64,000 nt of DNA from Palsa-295 sp963781105 (GCA_963781105.1 CAWAED010000017.1:173365-237364); one strand, 5' to 3'. Counted from the stretch's first letter, positions 9,183 through 19,042 are shown. The notes: generated from the sequence alone by a model not told the origin. Made by a program: numbers and translations.

Positions 9183-9815
9183 ATGCACATGGTGCGCCGG
9201 TACTGGATCACATGTGTGTCAGTTTTTCCGCTCGTCTTCGGCGCTTGCAGCCATGCGCCCGAATCGAGCGTCGCGAACGCCTCCGAGGTTGACGTTCCCG
9301 ACGCTGGATCGGTAAGTTTTGACCTCGCGCCGGTAGCAGGTGTGACGGATTCTTCGCAGTGGATTGCTTCCTATAGGTCGCAAGGAAGAATCGCTAGATT
9401 TCGAATTGAATTGGGTCAGCAGAAGCCGTTTGAGCAGCAAGAATCCCCAATGCCGCCTGTGACCACCGGAGTAGGTCAGTTTGTTGCAGAGCAGGATTCA
9501 GATCCGAGCGCTCTGCTGATCGATCTGCAAAAGGCGCTCGAGGCAAAGGAATTCCCGAAGCGCGTCGAGAAAGTGAAGGCCCTGCCGTTCAAATACCTCA
9601 ATTTCGGAGCGAACCTATCGCACGCCCCAACTGGTGGAGGTATGTTCGCAGATCCTCCGGGCAACTGGACCTCAATGAAAATTTTCTTGGGAACGAAACA
9701 ACAAGAGGCAGATTTATTTCTGAATATCAATCCAGTGACCAGGAAGGGTGAATTCGCGATCAAAGATCCGGAGTACGGCGACCGGGTCCTTGCGCAGCTC
9801 GCAAAAATACTCTGA
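9183..9815 (+). CDS. secreted, probably lipid-anchored protein of unknown function
   Basis: 210 residues starting at the ATG at 9183, five bases after AGGAG (9173-9177); the frame extends 30 codons upstream but that part lacks similarity to a protein start. The N-terminus (MHMVRRYWITCVSVF) is a signal peptide ending in VFGAC, a lipobox-like sequence with Cys22, so export and lipidation are likely though the box is not canonical. The mature part is acidic, then has alternating beta-like segments ending LAQLAKIL. It is divergent from valS and convergent with the response regulator, five bases apart. I do not recognise the family. Confidence 0.75.
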   Translation: MHMVRRYWITCVSVFPLVFGACSHAPESSVANASEVDVPDAGSVSFDLAPVAGVTDSSQWIASYRSQGRIARFRIELGQQKPFEQQESPMPPVTTGVGQFVAEQDSDPSALLIDLQKALEAKEFPKRVEKVKALPFKYLNFGANLSHAPTGGGMFADPPGNWTSMKIFLGTKQQEADLFLNINPVTRKGEFAIKDPEYGDRVLAQLAKIL

Positions 9816-9820
9816 GGAGG

Positions 9821-12283
9821 TTACTTTTCTTTCTTGTGCAGTTCGTTCTGAATCAAATTCTCAACCAGCGGTTTGACGCCCTGCGTTAGAAGCTCGTGCA
9901 GCTGCGGCTGCAACTTCTCGAGAACCCTCCGCACCACTTCATCCACGGTGTCCGAACTCGCGGTGCGCGCACCTGGCTCGGAAGAATCCCCCGGAGCAGA
10001 CGGTGGTGGCGGCATCAGGAACGGAATGTCCGAAAGCGCCTCGCGGTTGGGCGGCGGCAAAGTCGGAATCCTCTCGAAGTATTCCTTCAAAGCGGGCGGC
10101 GGCGCGGAATCAGCGAATAGGGAACTCGCGTCTCCGGCAACTACCGGTTCGTCATTCACAGCCGCTTCGTGACTCCAGTAATCGTCAGCAGGCGCCGGCA
10201 AAAAGGGCTGCGGCGTCGGCGCGCTCTGTGCATGAATTTCTTCCTCGCGAAGAGTAGGCAGCGACTCCGCCGCAACCGGCGCCGCGAAATAATCCGCGGG
10301 CTCGTGGTGTTCTGCGTGCGCCAGCCAAGGTTCGGAAGGCTTGTGCTCGGCCACTGAGTCGCCGTTGCGTCCCGCATCGGCAGGTGCGGCAGCCATGATT
10401 TCGGGCGCAAAATCCGCGGCAGCGGTCGTAACCGGCTCCGGCTCAGCCGGCAATGATTCCTCAAAACGCGCGGCCTCCGCGACCGGCTGTTCGACAGGCG
10501 CTTCTTCGTGCACCGACGGAATCGCAGCCGCTGGCATGAACGCCGTCTCAGTAGTTGCCACGAACTCGGCCGCCGGCTCTTCTTCGCCGCGCTCGTTTCC
10601 GCCGTTGTCCATCACGGCTTCATGAATGTCGCTATGCGCATCATCGGAAAAATGATACGACGAACCACCCAATCCGGATTCGCCGAACCTGCTCTCGCCA
10701 AGTTTGCGCGGCTCGTCTTCGGTCTCCACTTCAGCGCTGGTGTATGACGTTGCCACCACTTCCTCGGCCTGAATCGGCGCGGATTCGGATTCCGACACGA
10801 CCGCCGCAGCCTCCGGCTGTGCCTCGGCATGAACTTCAGGCGCGTACTCAACACGCGCAGCAATCTCAATTGGCGGTTCAGGCTCGGCAGCAGGTGCCGG
10901 AGCTTCCGCGCGCGGCGCCTCGACATGCTTTTCAGCAGGCGGTTCCGCGATCTTGTTCATCCAATGGTCGCCCGCTTCTTCTGCATGCGAAGGCGACATC
11001 ATGTCCATCCAGCCGCGCATCCGCGATACAAAACTCGGACGCGACGTTGGCTCCGCCGTTTCCTCGTGCTGCGCCACAGGTTCGGGAGCCTTCGCTTGAG
11101 TCTCCGGCTCCGCAAAGAAAGTCTCAGCGGTGGGTGCTGCCGACGGTGCACTCTCGGCTTCAGCCACCTGAGCCTTCGAAAACTTCGCTGCAGCAGCAGG
11201 CTCTTCATGCGCAACGAAAGACGCAGGCGCTTCTACCTTCGCTTCGACTACGGCGGGCGGCTCAATTGCTCTCGTTTCCGCAGCCTCGTCGACAACAGGC
11301 GCGTAAGCAGCAGGAGCAGCGGGCACAACCGGTGCGCTAGCGCTTTGCTTTGCTGCCTCGTTCGAGGTAGGTCCTGTTAGGGCGTCATCCTTGGACGTAT
11401 CTTCCACGCGCACGCGCTTAGGCGGCACATCCTTCTCGGAAGGGAAGGTAATCGGCTCGAAATTTCGCCCATACGAATAAACCGGATCAGCCGCCACGTT
11501 TTCTGGCACTTCAAAATCCGCCGCGTTGCGCCGCCAATCGCTTGCCGTCGCCGCGCTGTCGGTTTCGTCGGTCTCATCTTCGTCATCATCTGGGACAACC
11601 GATTGCGTCTTGGGTCCGGACGCCACCTTCGGAGCTTTCTCGTTCTTCGCAGGCGCTTTCGGCGCTGCGGCTTCCTTGGTCTTTTTCTTCGCGCGCGGCT
11701 CGTCCTCTTCTTCCTCTTCCTCGTCCAAATCCATCGCCCGCACACCCTTGCCAAACCCGTAAATCACCGCCGCTTCCTCCGGCGTCGGTTCGGGGAAGTT
11801 AGGCAGCGGCTTCGGCTCTGCCATCGCCGGGTTTTCGAGGGCAGCGGCAGGCAGCGTAGTCTCCACCACCGCCACCACTTCCTTCGCCTTCGCCAGTTCA
11901 GCCGCCACGCGCGGGTTCTTCTCCAGCGCGGACATCACCATCGCAATCAGCGGATCTGGTGGCACAAACGGCTTCTTCAACACGCCATCGGCGCCCACCC
12001 GCCGCGCTTCCTTCTCGTCCAGCGGATCGAAGGCGCCTACCAGCAAAATCACCGGGACATGCGCAAATCTCGTGTCCTTTTTAACGAACTCGCAAACCTC
12101 ATACCCGTTGCGCACCGGCATGAAGACGTCCGCCAGCACCAAGTCGGGATTCGCGTCCGGCATCCGCCGCACCGCAGCCTCGCCATTGCCTACGGCAATG
12201 ACCTCCACGCCGCGTTCCTGGAAAGCCAGCGTCACCATTTTTTGGATGTTGGTATTGTCGTCCGCGACCAGAATTCTGGGCAC
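9821..12283 (-). CDS. response regulator receiver protein with very long disordered tail
   Basis: 820 residues, GTG start at 12283 behind an AGGGGAA box. Residues 1-125 are a CheY-like receiver: acidic pair D8/D9, phospho-acceptor D52 (LVLADVFMP), and Lys103/104 (LKKPF). The usual Thr/Ser after beta-4 is replaced (LLVGAF), as I recall for some gliding-motility and polarity-type receivers. Residues 150-770 are Glu/Ala/Pro-rich and low-complexity with an acidic run (EEEEEEDE). The last 45 residues form an amphipathic helix (VVRRVLEKLQPQLHELL). No output enzyme or DNA-binding domain is visible, so a protein-interaction or scaffold role is inferred. Confidence 0.85.
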   Translation of the reverse strand: MPRILVADDNTNIQKMVTLAFQERGVEVIAVGNGEAAVRRMPDANPDLVLADVFMPVRNGYEVCEFVKKDTRFAHVPVILLVGAFDPLDEKEARRVGADGVLKKPFVPPDPLIAMVMSALEKNPRVAAELAKAKEVVAVVETTLPAAALENPAMAEPKPLPNFPEPTPEEAAVIYGFGKGVRAMDLDEEEEEEDEPRAKKKTKEAAAPKAPAKNEKAPKVASGPKTQSVVPDDDEDETDETDSAATASDWRRNAADFEVPENVAADPVYSYGRNFEPITFPSEKDVPPKRVRVEDTSKDDALTGPTSNEAAKQSASAPVVPAAPAAYAPVVDEAAETRAIEPPAVVEAKVEAPASFVAHEEPAAAAKFSKAQVAEAESAPSAAPTAETFFAEPETQAKAPEPVAQHEETAEPTSRPSFVSRMRGWMDMMSPSHAEEAGDHWMNKIAEPPAEKHVEAPRAEAPAPAAEPEPPIEIAARVEYAPEVHAEAQPEAAAVVSESESAPIQAEEVVATSYTSAEVETEDEPRKLGESRFGESGLGGSSYHFSDDAHSDIHEAVMDNGGNERGEEEPAAEFVATTETAFMPAAAIPSVHEEAPVEQPVAEAARFEESLPAEPEPVTTAAADFAPEIMAAAPADAGRNGDSVAEHKPSEPWLAHAEHHEPADYFAAPVAAESLPTLREEEIHAQSAPTPQPFLPAPADDYWSHEAAVNDEPVVAGDASSLFADSAPPPALKEYFERIPTLPPPNREALSDIPFLMPPPPSAPGDSSEPGARTASSDTVDEVVRRVLEKLQPQLHELLTQGVKPLVENLIQNELHKKEK

Positions 12284-12429
12284 TGTATTCCCCTGGCGGC
12301 GCGCCCAAGCTCAGACACGCCCACCCCTTGGATACAGCTATTGCAGCACCCTGGGCGAACGAGGTCAACAAACTCGAAGTACAGGAGTGCTAGAGTTGTT
12401 AGCAGGCAGTTAACAGGCTGGACACCGCG

Positions 12430-14130
12430 TCAATTCCAGGGAATCAGCTTCTTCAAGCCCTTCTTTTTCTTGCTCGTGGATTCCTGGCTAGAGTCGTTCG
12501 GAGCCGCCTGGGCAGGCTGTTCCGCCTTCTGCGTGGTTCCGCTCGGCGTGGCGCTCGCGCTGCCCGCAGTTCCGTTCGCGCTGCTCGAACTGGACGAACT
12601 CGAAGACGAATCCCCGGAGCTCGCTGGAGGTCCCGCAGGCGCCACGGCCGGCGTATCTCCGCCCGTCGCAGGCTGCGGCGTCGCAACCGACGCGTTGGGG
12701 TCCGCCGCTGCAGGGGCTGTAGCCGGAGGAGCATCCGTTTTTGGCGCAGGGCTTTCTTCTCCCGGCGTAATAATCTGCACGCCAACGCCCGTCTGCGCTT
12801 CGCCCGAGCCGGTCGGCACGGTCGTCGCATCCACCGGCGTCTCCACGTCGCTTGAGCTTCCCGAGCCGTTCGCGCTCGATCCGCCGCTGGCCGAACCGCC
12901 CGTCACCGTGAACGAAGGCCCCTGCGCTCCCGGTCGCAAAATATCCGTGGCCGAAATCACGTCGGTCGGCGGATTCATTTGCGGAGTTCCGGTGTGCGCC
13001 GCATCGGACACATCGGGGCTGCCCTTCAGCATTCCCAGCGGCAGCTTCACTACAACGCTCTGGTGATGCTGCCTCTCATACAGCTGCTGCTTCTGCATCC
13101 GTATTACGGCATCCGGATCGGCTGAGGGAACCGGTTTGCCCATCGCCGTCAAGCGCGCCTTTGCATCCGGCGCCAATTTTGAAAGCGGATAATCTCGCAC
13201 AATCTTCTCGTAACACTTCGCGGACAAATCACCCCAGTGATTCTTATCGTCCTCGTTCTTGGAAACCTGCTTGGCGCGCGAATAAATGTCGCCCAGCATC
13301 CACAAGGCATCGTCATTCTGGCTGTAAAGCGGGTAACGGTCGGTTAGTTCTACCAGTCGCGCGGCCGAAGCGCGATAATCGAATTTTCGGTAGTAAAAAT
13401 ATGCAACCTTGTAATCTCCGTCCGCCAGCACTTCCTGCACGTCGCGCAAATATTGCTCGGCCTTCGGCGCAAGCGGGCTCTGCGGATATTTCAGCAGGAA
13501 CGCTTGAAACGAATCTTCCGCTGCTTCCGCCTGAGTCTTGTCGCGGTCGGCTTTCTCCATCATCTTGTAGTGCGCCAATCCGACCTGCATCTGCGCATAC
13601 GCGGCTTCGTCCAAGAACGGGAAAAACGTCTGAAAATCGTTGTATTCCTGGATGGACTGAGTGAGGCTCGCCGTACCCCCTTCTTTATAGTACGAATCCG
13701 CCACTGCGAGTTTCGCTTTCGCCAGGTACTCGCTGTCGGGATACGTGTTAATCAGCGTCTGCAGTGCCAAGCGTCCTTCTGTGTAGCGCCCACCCTTCAA
13801 GTCTCGCTGCGCGCGATCATAGAGAATCTTGTCCGGCTCAGCGGCGGCGTCTACCGACGGGGTCGCCGCAGCCGCAGCGTGGTGCTTCTTGCTTTTTTTC
13901 TTGTCGTTGGTAGCGGCGTCCGCCTTGCCTTCCTTTTTCGCTTCGTTGTCCGCCGCGGTCTTCGTCGGAGGCGGCGCGTTCTCGCCGCTCCCGCCCGTCT
14001 GCGGGGTCGGCACTTGCGCGCTTGCGCGCGGACTCAACACGAGAAGAACAGAAAAAATCGCCAGGGTAGGGAACAGAACGCGAAGGATTGCCAAAGGCTT
14101 TACTGGGTTTCCTGCCATTTCGTTATTCAA
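12430..14130 (-). CDS. BamD/YfiO-like TPR protein with low-complexity C-terminal extension
   Basis: Begins at a TTG (14130) close behind CAGGAGAGG (14137-14145); an ATG at 14118 is the alternative. A signal peptide ends near SPRASA-Q, with no lipobox cysteine, unlike classical BamD. Residues about 95-320 hold five TPR-like units (YDRAQRDLKGGRYTEGRLAL, then INTYPDSEYLAKAKLAVADS) matching outer-membrane assembly factor BamD. The remaining 240 residues are Ser/Pro/Ala-rich and end in KKKKGLKKLIPWN. It starts 21 bases after the rpe stop, so the two are probably one operon. Function in beta-barrel assembly is inferred; a tol-pal-type periplasmic TPR protein is the alternative. Confidence 0.8.
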   Translation of the reverse strand: MNNEMAGNPVKPLAILRVLFPTLAIFSVLLVLSPRASAQVPTPQTGGSGENAPPPTKTAADNEAKKEGKADAATNDKKKSKKHHAAAAATPSVDAAAEPDKILYDRAQRDLKGGRYTEGRLALQTLINTYPDSEYLAKAKLAVADSYYKEGGTASLTQSIQEYNDFQTFFPFLDEAAYAQMQVGLAHYKMMEKADRDKTQAEAAEDSFQAFLLKYPQSPLAPKAEQYLRDVQEVLADGDYKVAYFYYRKFDYRASAARLVELTDRYPLYSQNDDALWMLGDIYSRAKQVSKNEDDKNHWGDLSAKCYEKIVRDYPLSKLAPDAKARLTAMGKPVPSADPDAVIRMQKQQLYERQHHQSVVVKLPLGMLKGSPDVSDAAHTGTPQMNPPTDVISATDILRPGAQGPSFTVTGGSASGGSSANGSGSSSDVETPVDATTVPTGSGEAQTGVGVQIITPGEESPAPKTDAPPATAPAAADPNASVATPQPATGGDTPAVAPAGPPASSGDSSSSSSSSSSANGTAGSASATPSGTTQKAEQPAQAAPNDSSQESTSKKKKGLKKLIPWN

Positions 14131-14151
14131 GTCGAACCTCTCCTGAGTGGT

Positions 14152-14838
14152 TTACGCTTTCTGGCTCAGGGCTTGGGTCGCGAGCTTTTTCAACTGGCGC
14201 GTGGCCGCCGCTGGATCGGCCGTATGGAATATGGACGTCCCTGCTACGAATGTGTTGGCTCCGGCCTGCGCCAGCTCGGCCGTGTTTCCGAGATCCACTC
14301 CCCCATCCACCTCGATCCGGAAGCCCGCATTATACCGCGCCCGCATCTGATTCAACTGGCGAATTTTCTCGTAGGTATTGGCGATGAATTTCTGCCCGCC
14401 GAATCCCGGATTCACGGTCATCACCAGCACCGTATCCACCTTATCCAGCACTTCGCTCAGCATCATCACCGGCGTCGCCGGGTTAATCGCCGCTCCCGCT
14501 TCCGCGCCGTGCTCCCGGATCATTGCCAGCGCCCGGTCCAGATGCGCGGTCGCCTCCTGGTGCACCAACACCCGGTTGGCGCCCGCGCGTATGAAGTCCT
14601 CGATGTACCTTTCGGGCCGGTCAATCATCAGATGCGTTTCCAGGGTCATTTTGGTTGCCTTGCGCAGAGACTCCACGACAGGAATTCCCAGCGAAATGTT
14701 CGGCACAAAATGCCCGTCCATCACGTCCACGTGGATCACATCCGCCCCCGCCTCTTCCACCACGCGTACCTGCTCGCCCAACCGCGCAAAGTCCGCGGCC
14801 AGAATCGAAGGCGCAATCTCAATTCGTGCGTAACTCAT
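14152..14838 (-). CDS. rpe: ribulose-phosphate 3-epimerase
   Basis: Interconverts D-ribulose 5-phosphate and D-xylulose 5-phosphate (pentose phosphate pathway) in the cytoplasm. The protein has 228 residues and a complete TIM-barrel pattern: APSILAADFARLG at the N-terminus, IHVDVMDGHFVPN with metal/catalytic residues, THLMI, VMTVNPGFGGQKFI and the phosphate-binding IEVDGGV. It is followed at 21 bases by the BamD-like gene. In Firmicutes rpe sits in the def-fmt-rsmB-PASTA-kinase group; here it is 7.4 kb downstream of the PASTA gene on the same strand. Confidence 0.96.
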   Translation of the reverse strand: MSYARIEIAPSILAADFARLGEQVRVVEEAGADVIHVDVMDGHFVPNISLGIPVVESLRKATKMTLETHLMIDRPERYIEDFIRAGANRVLVHQEATAHLDRALAMIREHGAEAGAAINPATPVMMLSEVLDKVDTVLVMTVNPGFGGQKFIANTYEKIRQLNQMRARYNAGFRIEVDGGVDLGNTAELAQAGANTFVAGTSIFHTADPAAATRQLKKLATQALSQKA

Positions 14839-15016
14839 GTCAATGCGCTGAATTCTAGCACAGCCAACCGCGCTGCAGCGGAATCGCCCTGGCCAGAAGC
14901 ATGGGACTAGCTCGCCAGCCGGTCACGTACAGCTGCGCGACCGGCCCGCGGTGAGACCAACGTCGTGATATAAACTCTCGTCTCGATTTCGCGACCCTAG
15001 ACTCTGGCAAAATATC

Positions 15017-15934
15017 ATGCGCTCAGTAATTCAGGTCTCCGGAGTTCGCAAAACCTACGGCTCAACAGTCGCCGTGGACGAAGTATCCTTCGAAGTCCAC
15101 GACGGCGAAATCTTCGGCTTGATCGGCCCCAACGGCGCCGGAAAGACCACCACGATGGAATGTATCGAAGGCCTGCGCACACCCGACTGCGGCGAAATCT
15201 CAGTCCTTGGCCTTCATCCTGTCCGTGATGTCTACAAGCTGCAGGAACGCATCGGCGTCCAGCTCCAGCAAGCGCAGCTCCAGAAACGCATCAAAGTTTG
15301 GGAGGCCGTAGACCTCTGGGCGTCGCTCTATCGCAAGAGAGCCATCGACGGGAATCATTTACTCGAACAACTCGGTCTCGCCGAAAAGCGCAACGCTTGG
15401 TTCATGACTCTTTCCGGCGGTCAGAAGCAGCGCCTCTTCATCGCACTCGCGCTGATCAATGATCCCGAAGTCGTTTTTCTCGACGAATTGACCACCGGCC
15501 TCGACCCGCAATCGCGCCGTGCGATCTGGGAACTGGTCCGCGGCATCCGCGCACGCGGCAAGACGGTTTTCTTGACCACGCACCTGATGGAAGAAGCGGA
15601 GCGCCTCTGCGACCGCGTGGCAATAATCGAGCATGGACGCGTCATAGACATCGACACCCCGCAAAATCTCGTGAACCGCCATTGCCCCGAACGCTCCGTC
15701 ATCCTAACTACCGACGACGCGAACGCCGCCGAGCGCTTTCGCACAATCCCGCGCGTCGAAACTATCGCTTCCAACGGATCGCACTTTACAATCCGAGGCC
15801 GCGGCGACGATCTTGTCACCGAAGTCATTCATTGCTTGTCCGAGAATCGTATCCGCGTCACCGATTTCCGTACGATTCTTCCCAATCTCGAAGACGTGTT
15901 TCTGAAATTGACAGGCCACTCGATTCGCGACTAG
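15017..15934 (+). CDS. ABC transporter ATP-binding protein (ABC-2 type exporter)
   Basis: 305 residues. Walker A GPNGAGKTT at 37-45, Q-loop near 83, LSGGQ at 132-136, Walker B VVFLDE at 152-157 with intact catalytic Glu, and H-loop THLMEEAE near 194. The 80-residue C-terminal extension after the nucleotide-binding domain is as in DrrA/CcmA-like ABC-2 ATPases. The permease gene follows 11 bases downstream, forming a half-transporter pair. Substrate cannot be told; drugs, lipids or polysaccharides are usual for this class. It is divergent from rpe with 178 bp between. Confidence 0.93.
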   Translation: MRSVIQVSGVRKTYGSTVAVDEVSFEVHDGEIFGLIGPNGAGKTTTMECIEGLRTPDCGEISVLGLHPVRDVYKLQERIGVQLQQAQLQKRIKVWEAVDLWASLYRKRAIDGNHLLEQLGLAEKRNAWFMTLSGGQKQRLFIALALINDPEVVFLDELTTGLDPQSRRAIWELVRGIRARGKTVFLTTHLMEEAERLCDRVAIIEHGRVIDIDTPQNLVNRHCPERSVILTTDDANAAERFRTIPRVETIASNGSHFTIRGRGDDLVTEVIHCLSENRIRVTDFRTILPNLEDVFLKLTGHSIRD

Positions 15935-15945
15935 GCGGAACAAAA

Positions 15946-16698
15946 ATGATGCTGCGTGGACTCTGGAAACTAACCTGGCTCGAACTGAAGATATTCCTCC
16001 GCGAGCCGCTCGGCGCGATCGGCACCATTGTTATCCCCGTCCTGATCTTCGTCATCGTAGGGCGTGTGATCGGCGCCAAACTCACGCCCACGGCCCTCGC
16101 TGCCAACGCATTTGTTGGCGTCGGTCTGCCGGTCCTCGCTTCGATTCTGATTGCCATCAGCGCCGTGCTCTCACTCGTCACCATCATTTCGATCTACCGC
16201 GAAGGAGGCATCCTCAAACGCCTCCGCGCCACTCCGCTGCGTCCCCAGACAATCCTCACCGCACACGTGCTCGTCAAGCTGCTGCTCACCGCAGCCACGC
16301 TGGCCCTGATGGTGCTAGCCGGCAAGCGTTATTACCCGGTCGGCATTCATCCTCCGTTCTTCTCGTTCACCATCGCGTTGCTCATCAGCACCTGGAGCAT
16401 TCTCTCGATCGGCTTCCTCATCGCCAGCATCGTTCCCACGGCGCGTTTCGCCCAGCCTGTCGGGGGACTCATCATGTACCCAATGCTCGGTTTCTGCGGA
16501 CTTTTCACGCCGATTGCTTCGTTTCCGCCGGCGCTTCACGCCTTCGCGCTGATGGTGCCGCTGACCTACGCGGTATCGCTGCTCGGAGGAATCTGGCAGT
16601 GCGAGCCGTGGTCGGCCCATCTGGGCGATGTAGCCGCGCTCGCTCTGGTATTCGCAATTTGCACGGCGCTTTCCGCCAAAGTGTTTCGCTGGGAGTAA
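15946..16698 (+). CDS. ABC-2 type transporter permease
   Basis: 250 residues from the ATG at 15946 (a second ATG follows immediately); the long in-frame upstream extension lies antisense-like inside the ATPase gene and is not real. Six hydrophobic segments: about 20-42, 55-85, 100-130, 135-160, 168-195 and 220-240. They include PVLIFVIVGRVIGAK and the ABC-2 conserved region PMLGFCGLFTPIASFPP. Paired with the ATPase 11 bases upstream. It ends 149 bases before the convergent phosphoesterase, with a hairpin terminator between them. Confidence 0.9.
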   Translation: MMLRGLWKLTWLELKIFLREPLGAIGTIVIPVLIFVIVGRVIGAKLTPTALAANAFVGVGLPVLASILIAISAVLSLVTIISIYREGGILKRLRATPLRPQTILTAHVLVKLLLTAATLALMVLAGKRYYPVGIHPPFFSFTIALLISTWSILSIGFLIASIVPTARFAQPVGGLIMYPMLGFCGLFTPIASFPPALHAFALMVPLTYAVSLLGGIWQCEPWSAHLGDVAALALVFAICTALSAKVFRWE

Positions 16699-16798
16699 TG
16701 CGGTTTTTTTTACGGCGTCTCGATCGTCGAATGTCAAATCTGCCGAGCTGAGGGATCTGCCCCTTCGATATTTAGCAACGCCACGAACTCAGGATGGC

Positions 16799-16831
16799 GC
16801 CGGCGCCCGAGCTTACCGCTCAAGCGCCGGC
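16799..16831. terminator. hairpin between convergent genes
   Basis: Two-stage hairpin: GCCGGCGC (16799-16806) pairs with GCGCCGGC (16824-16831), and inside it GAGC (16809-16812) pairs with GCTC (16818-16821) around TTACC. It sits between the ABC permease (+) and the phosphoesterase (-). No long T-run is present, so termination is inferred from position and stem strength. Confidence 0.6.
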
Positions 16832-16846
16832 ACCACGCGAATGTCT

Positions 16847-19042
16847 CTACTTAGCGCACTTCGCAGGGTTATTTTCGCAAGCTTTCGCCTGGTCAAGCAG
16901 CGCTTGCCCTTCGATGATCAGGTTCTGCGCCACTTTCTCATTGATGGGCGTTCCGCCGAACTCGGCTCCCTCGAGCATCGCCTTAATCTGCGCAGCCAAC
17001 CCGTCGCGTTCCTGGGTCCACTGCGAGATCGTGTTCTCGAGGTTGTTGTAGACCACGTCACCGCTTGAAGTGCTCGTGATTGCGTAGGTCGAAACCGCCA
17101 GCGTGCTCTTCGCGAGTTCTCCAAACGGAGCGTCGATCTTCTTGTAGATTTGCCCAAGCTCGAGCAGCGTGTCCGAATGTGCCTTTAGGCTCTGCGGCAG
17201 GACGTTGGGATCGAGCAACTCCACAATGGTCCGGCCGTCGTGCTGATAATCATCGGTGAGGCCCAGCAGCGTCATCATCGTCGGCCGCAGGTCTACGTGA
17301 TCAGTGAAGAAATCGCTCGTCCTGGTCACACCCAGATTCTTGACCCCGGGACCAGCGATTCCGATGAAGGTGCGCGCGATTTCCGGTTGGATGTCGCCGT
17401 GATTCCAGGCGTTATACGGGTACACGACTGGGGTGTTTGGCCCGATTGACTCGAAATAGAAATTGGGATTGCCGAAGAACGTAAACGTCGGTTCGCGGTT
17501 GGGATCTGCCACGGTGTTCATGTGCAAGAGCTGCATGGCTGCTGGATCCACGATCGCTCCCTGAAGGTCCGGCCCCAAACCAGTGCCGAGCAAGCTCTCG
17601 CTCAGCCCGGTGTGTGGGTTCACCGCGCTCAAGCCGGCCATGGTCTGCTCCAGCATTCGGACGCTGCTGCTGTTCGGCAGCGGCTGGCCGTTGACGTAAG
17701 TCGTAGGTGCATCGTCGAAGTGGATTGAATACTGCGTCGGGTCGCCCGCGGCTGCAGTCAGCCCCGCCAGATTGATATCCAACTCGCCTACGCCGTTTGG
17801 TCCGTAGGTGCACGGCACGTCCGGCACCACGTTTCCGTTCCGCTCGATTTTCGCGCCGTCGCAATTCGCCGGGCTCGGCGCGCCACCCACAAAGTGGTCG
17901 CCTTCATCCGGCGTGAAAATAAAGAGCGTGTTGCTCTGATCGATTCCGGCTTCCTTTAGGTGCAAGAAAAACGTCCCGAAAGCCGAATTGTAATCCGCCA
18001 GCTGATCCACGTAAGGAGCCTCGCCGGGTCCAAACGTTCCTTCACTCGAAGTGGTCTCCTCGTGATTGTCGTGGGCGTCGGCGATGTACGCGTAGACGAC
18101 GGGAATGCCTTTCTTTAGCATCGTCTCCACCACCGCGAGCGTTTGTGCCGGCGTCGGATCGAAATCCAGCTGGTTGAATCCAGTCAGCGGAACGCCGTGA
18201 TAGTCAACGATACTGCCCGTTGCGCTACCGGTGAGCGCCGGGTTGATGTACTTCAACCCAAAGAGCGCCGGATATCCTGTATAGCCGCCCGGTTCGTCGG
18301 GCAATGTATCGCTCACGCCCACCACGCCCAAAGTTGGGTTGGATTGGCAGAGCGTGTCGCCGAGCGCGCAGTGGATAGACACCCCGATGAAATCATTGTT
18401 CTGATTCGTGCTGCTCTCCATTCCTTGCGGGGACGTCGGGCCGCCAAACACCTTATAAACATCGAACGGCGCGCGTTCCAGCACGATGTTCGCTGTCGAG
18501 AAAGCTCCGACCGTGCACCCCGCACGCGTGAACGGAACCCACGGCGCGGACACGTTCTGCCCCGAAGGTGTGGTGAGCGCAAAAGTGTTGTCGTCGGTGG
18601 CCGCGGTGATGTCCGACACCTTGTCGGTCCAGTAGAAGAACGAGGAAGGGAACAGGCCCACTTCGCCAGAACTGCTTGGTGAAAAGACGCCGAAGTTATT
18701 CGCGATGAAAATCCCGGTATCGTCAGAGTAGAGCCCGATCTGCGTCGTGAGGATGTCGTTGGCCGTATGGGAAATCAGCACGGTGTGGTCGCCCGCATCG
18801 AGCGTCCCGTGCTGCTCGATGAAATTCAGCAGGTTCGGCATCTGTTCCAGGTCGGATGGCACGTTTGGATTGTCACGCGTAAAATGTACGTTATCGAATT
18901 CGACGTAAACCACATGCTTGATTTTTCCCGAAGGGGAATTCAGTTGGCACTGCGCAAACGCAGACCCGGCCATTCCGGTCGCCAGTAACGCCCAAGCAAG
19001 CGAGGACGTAACCGCGCGACGCAACAATTTCGCTTGAAACAT
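16847..19042 (-). CDS. secreted alkaline-phosphatase-superfamily protein
   Basis: 731 residues, ATG at 19042 with GGAGGTG upstream (19047-19053). A signal peptide ends near GSAFA-Q (about residue 30). The fold follows the alkaline phosphatase/sulfatase superfamily: an early HVVYVEFDNVHF strand with a metal-type Asp, a middle IFTPDEGDHFVGG with Asp/His ligands, and a late DHVDLRPTMMTLLGL as in sulfatases and phosphodiesterases. The usual nucleophile Thr/Ser is not obvious (DHTVLISHTAND is a candidate), so activity is uncertain. A helical C-terminal tail carries cysteines (KACENNPAKCAK). A second family member lies 0.7 kb upstream on the same strand (19766-21514). Substrate unknown. Confidence 0.82.
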   Translation of the reverse strand: MFQAKLLRRAVTSSLAWALLATGMAGSAFAQCQLNSPSGKIKHVVYVEFDNVHFTRDNPNVPSDLEQMPNLLNFIEQHGTLDAGDHTVLISHTANDILTTQIGLYSDDTGIFIANNFGVFSPSSSGEVGLFPSSFFYWTDKVSDITAATDDNTFALTTPSGQNVSAPWVPFTRAGCTVGAFSTANIVLERAPFDVYKVFGGPTSPQGMESSTNQNNDFIGVSIHCALGDTLCQSNPTLGVVGVSDTLPDEPGGYTGYPALFGLKYINPALTGSATGSIVDYHGVPLTGFNQLDFDPTPAQTLAVVETMLKKGIPVVYAYIADAHDNHEETTSSEGTFGPGEAPYVDQLADYNSAFGTFFLHLKEAGIDQSNTLFIFTPDEGDHFVGGAPSPANCDGAKIERNGNVVPDVPCTYGPNGVGELDINLAGLTAAAGDPTQYSIHFDDAPTTYVNGQPLPNSSSVRMLEQTMAGLSAVNPHTGLSESLLGTGLGPDLQGAIVDPAAMQLLHMNTVADPNREPTFTFFGNPNFYFESIGPNTPVVYPYNAWNHGDIQPEIARTFIGIAGPGVKNLGVTRTSDFFTDHVDLRPTMMTLLGLTDDYQHDGRTIVELLDPNVLPQSLKAHSDTLLELGQIYKKIDAPFGELAKSTLAVSTYAITSTSSGDVVYNNLENTISQWTQERDGLAAQIKAMLEGAEFGGTPINEKVAQNLIIEGQALLDQAKACENNPAKCAK

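Noticed and set aside
11603..14910. Two long plus-strand open frames (487 and 485 codons)
   Set aside because: Antisense to the response regulator, BamD-like and rpe genes; no ribosome sites or domains.
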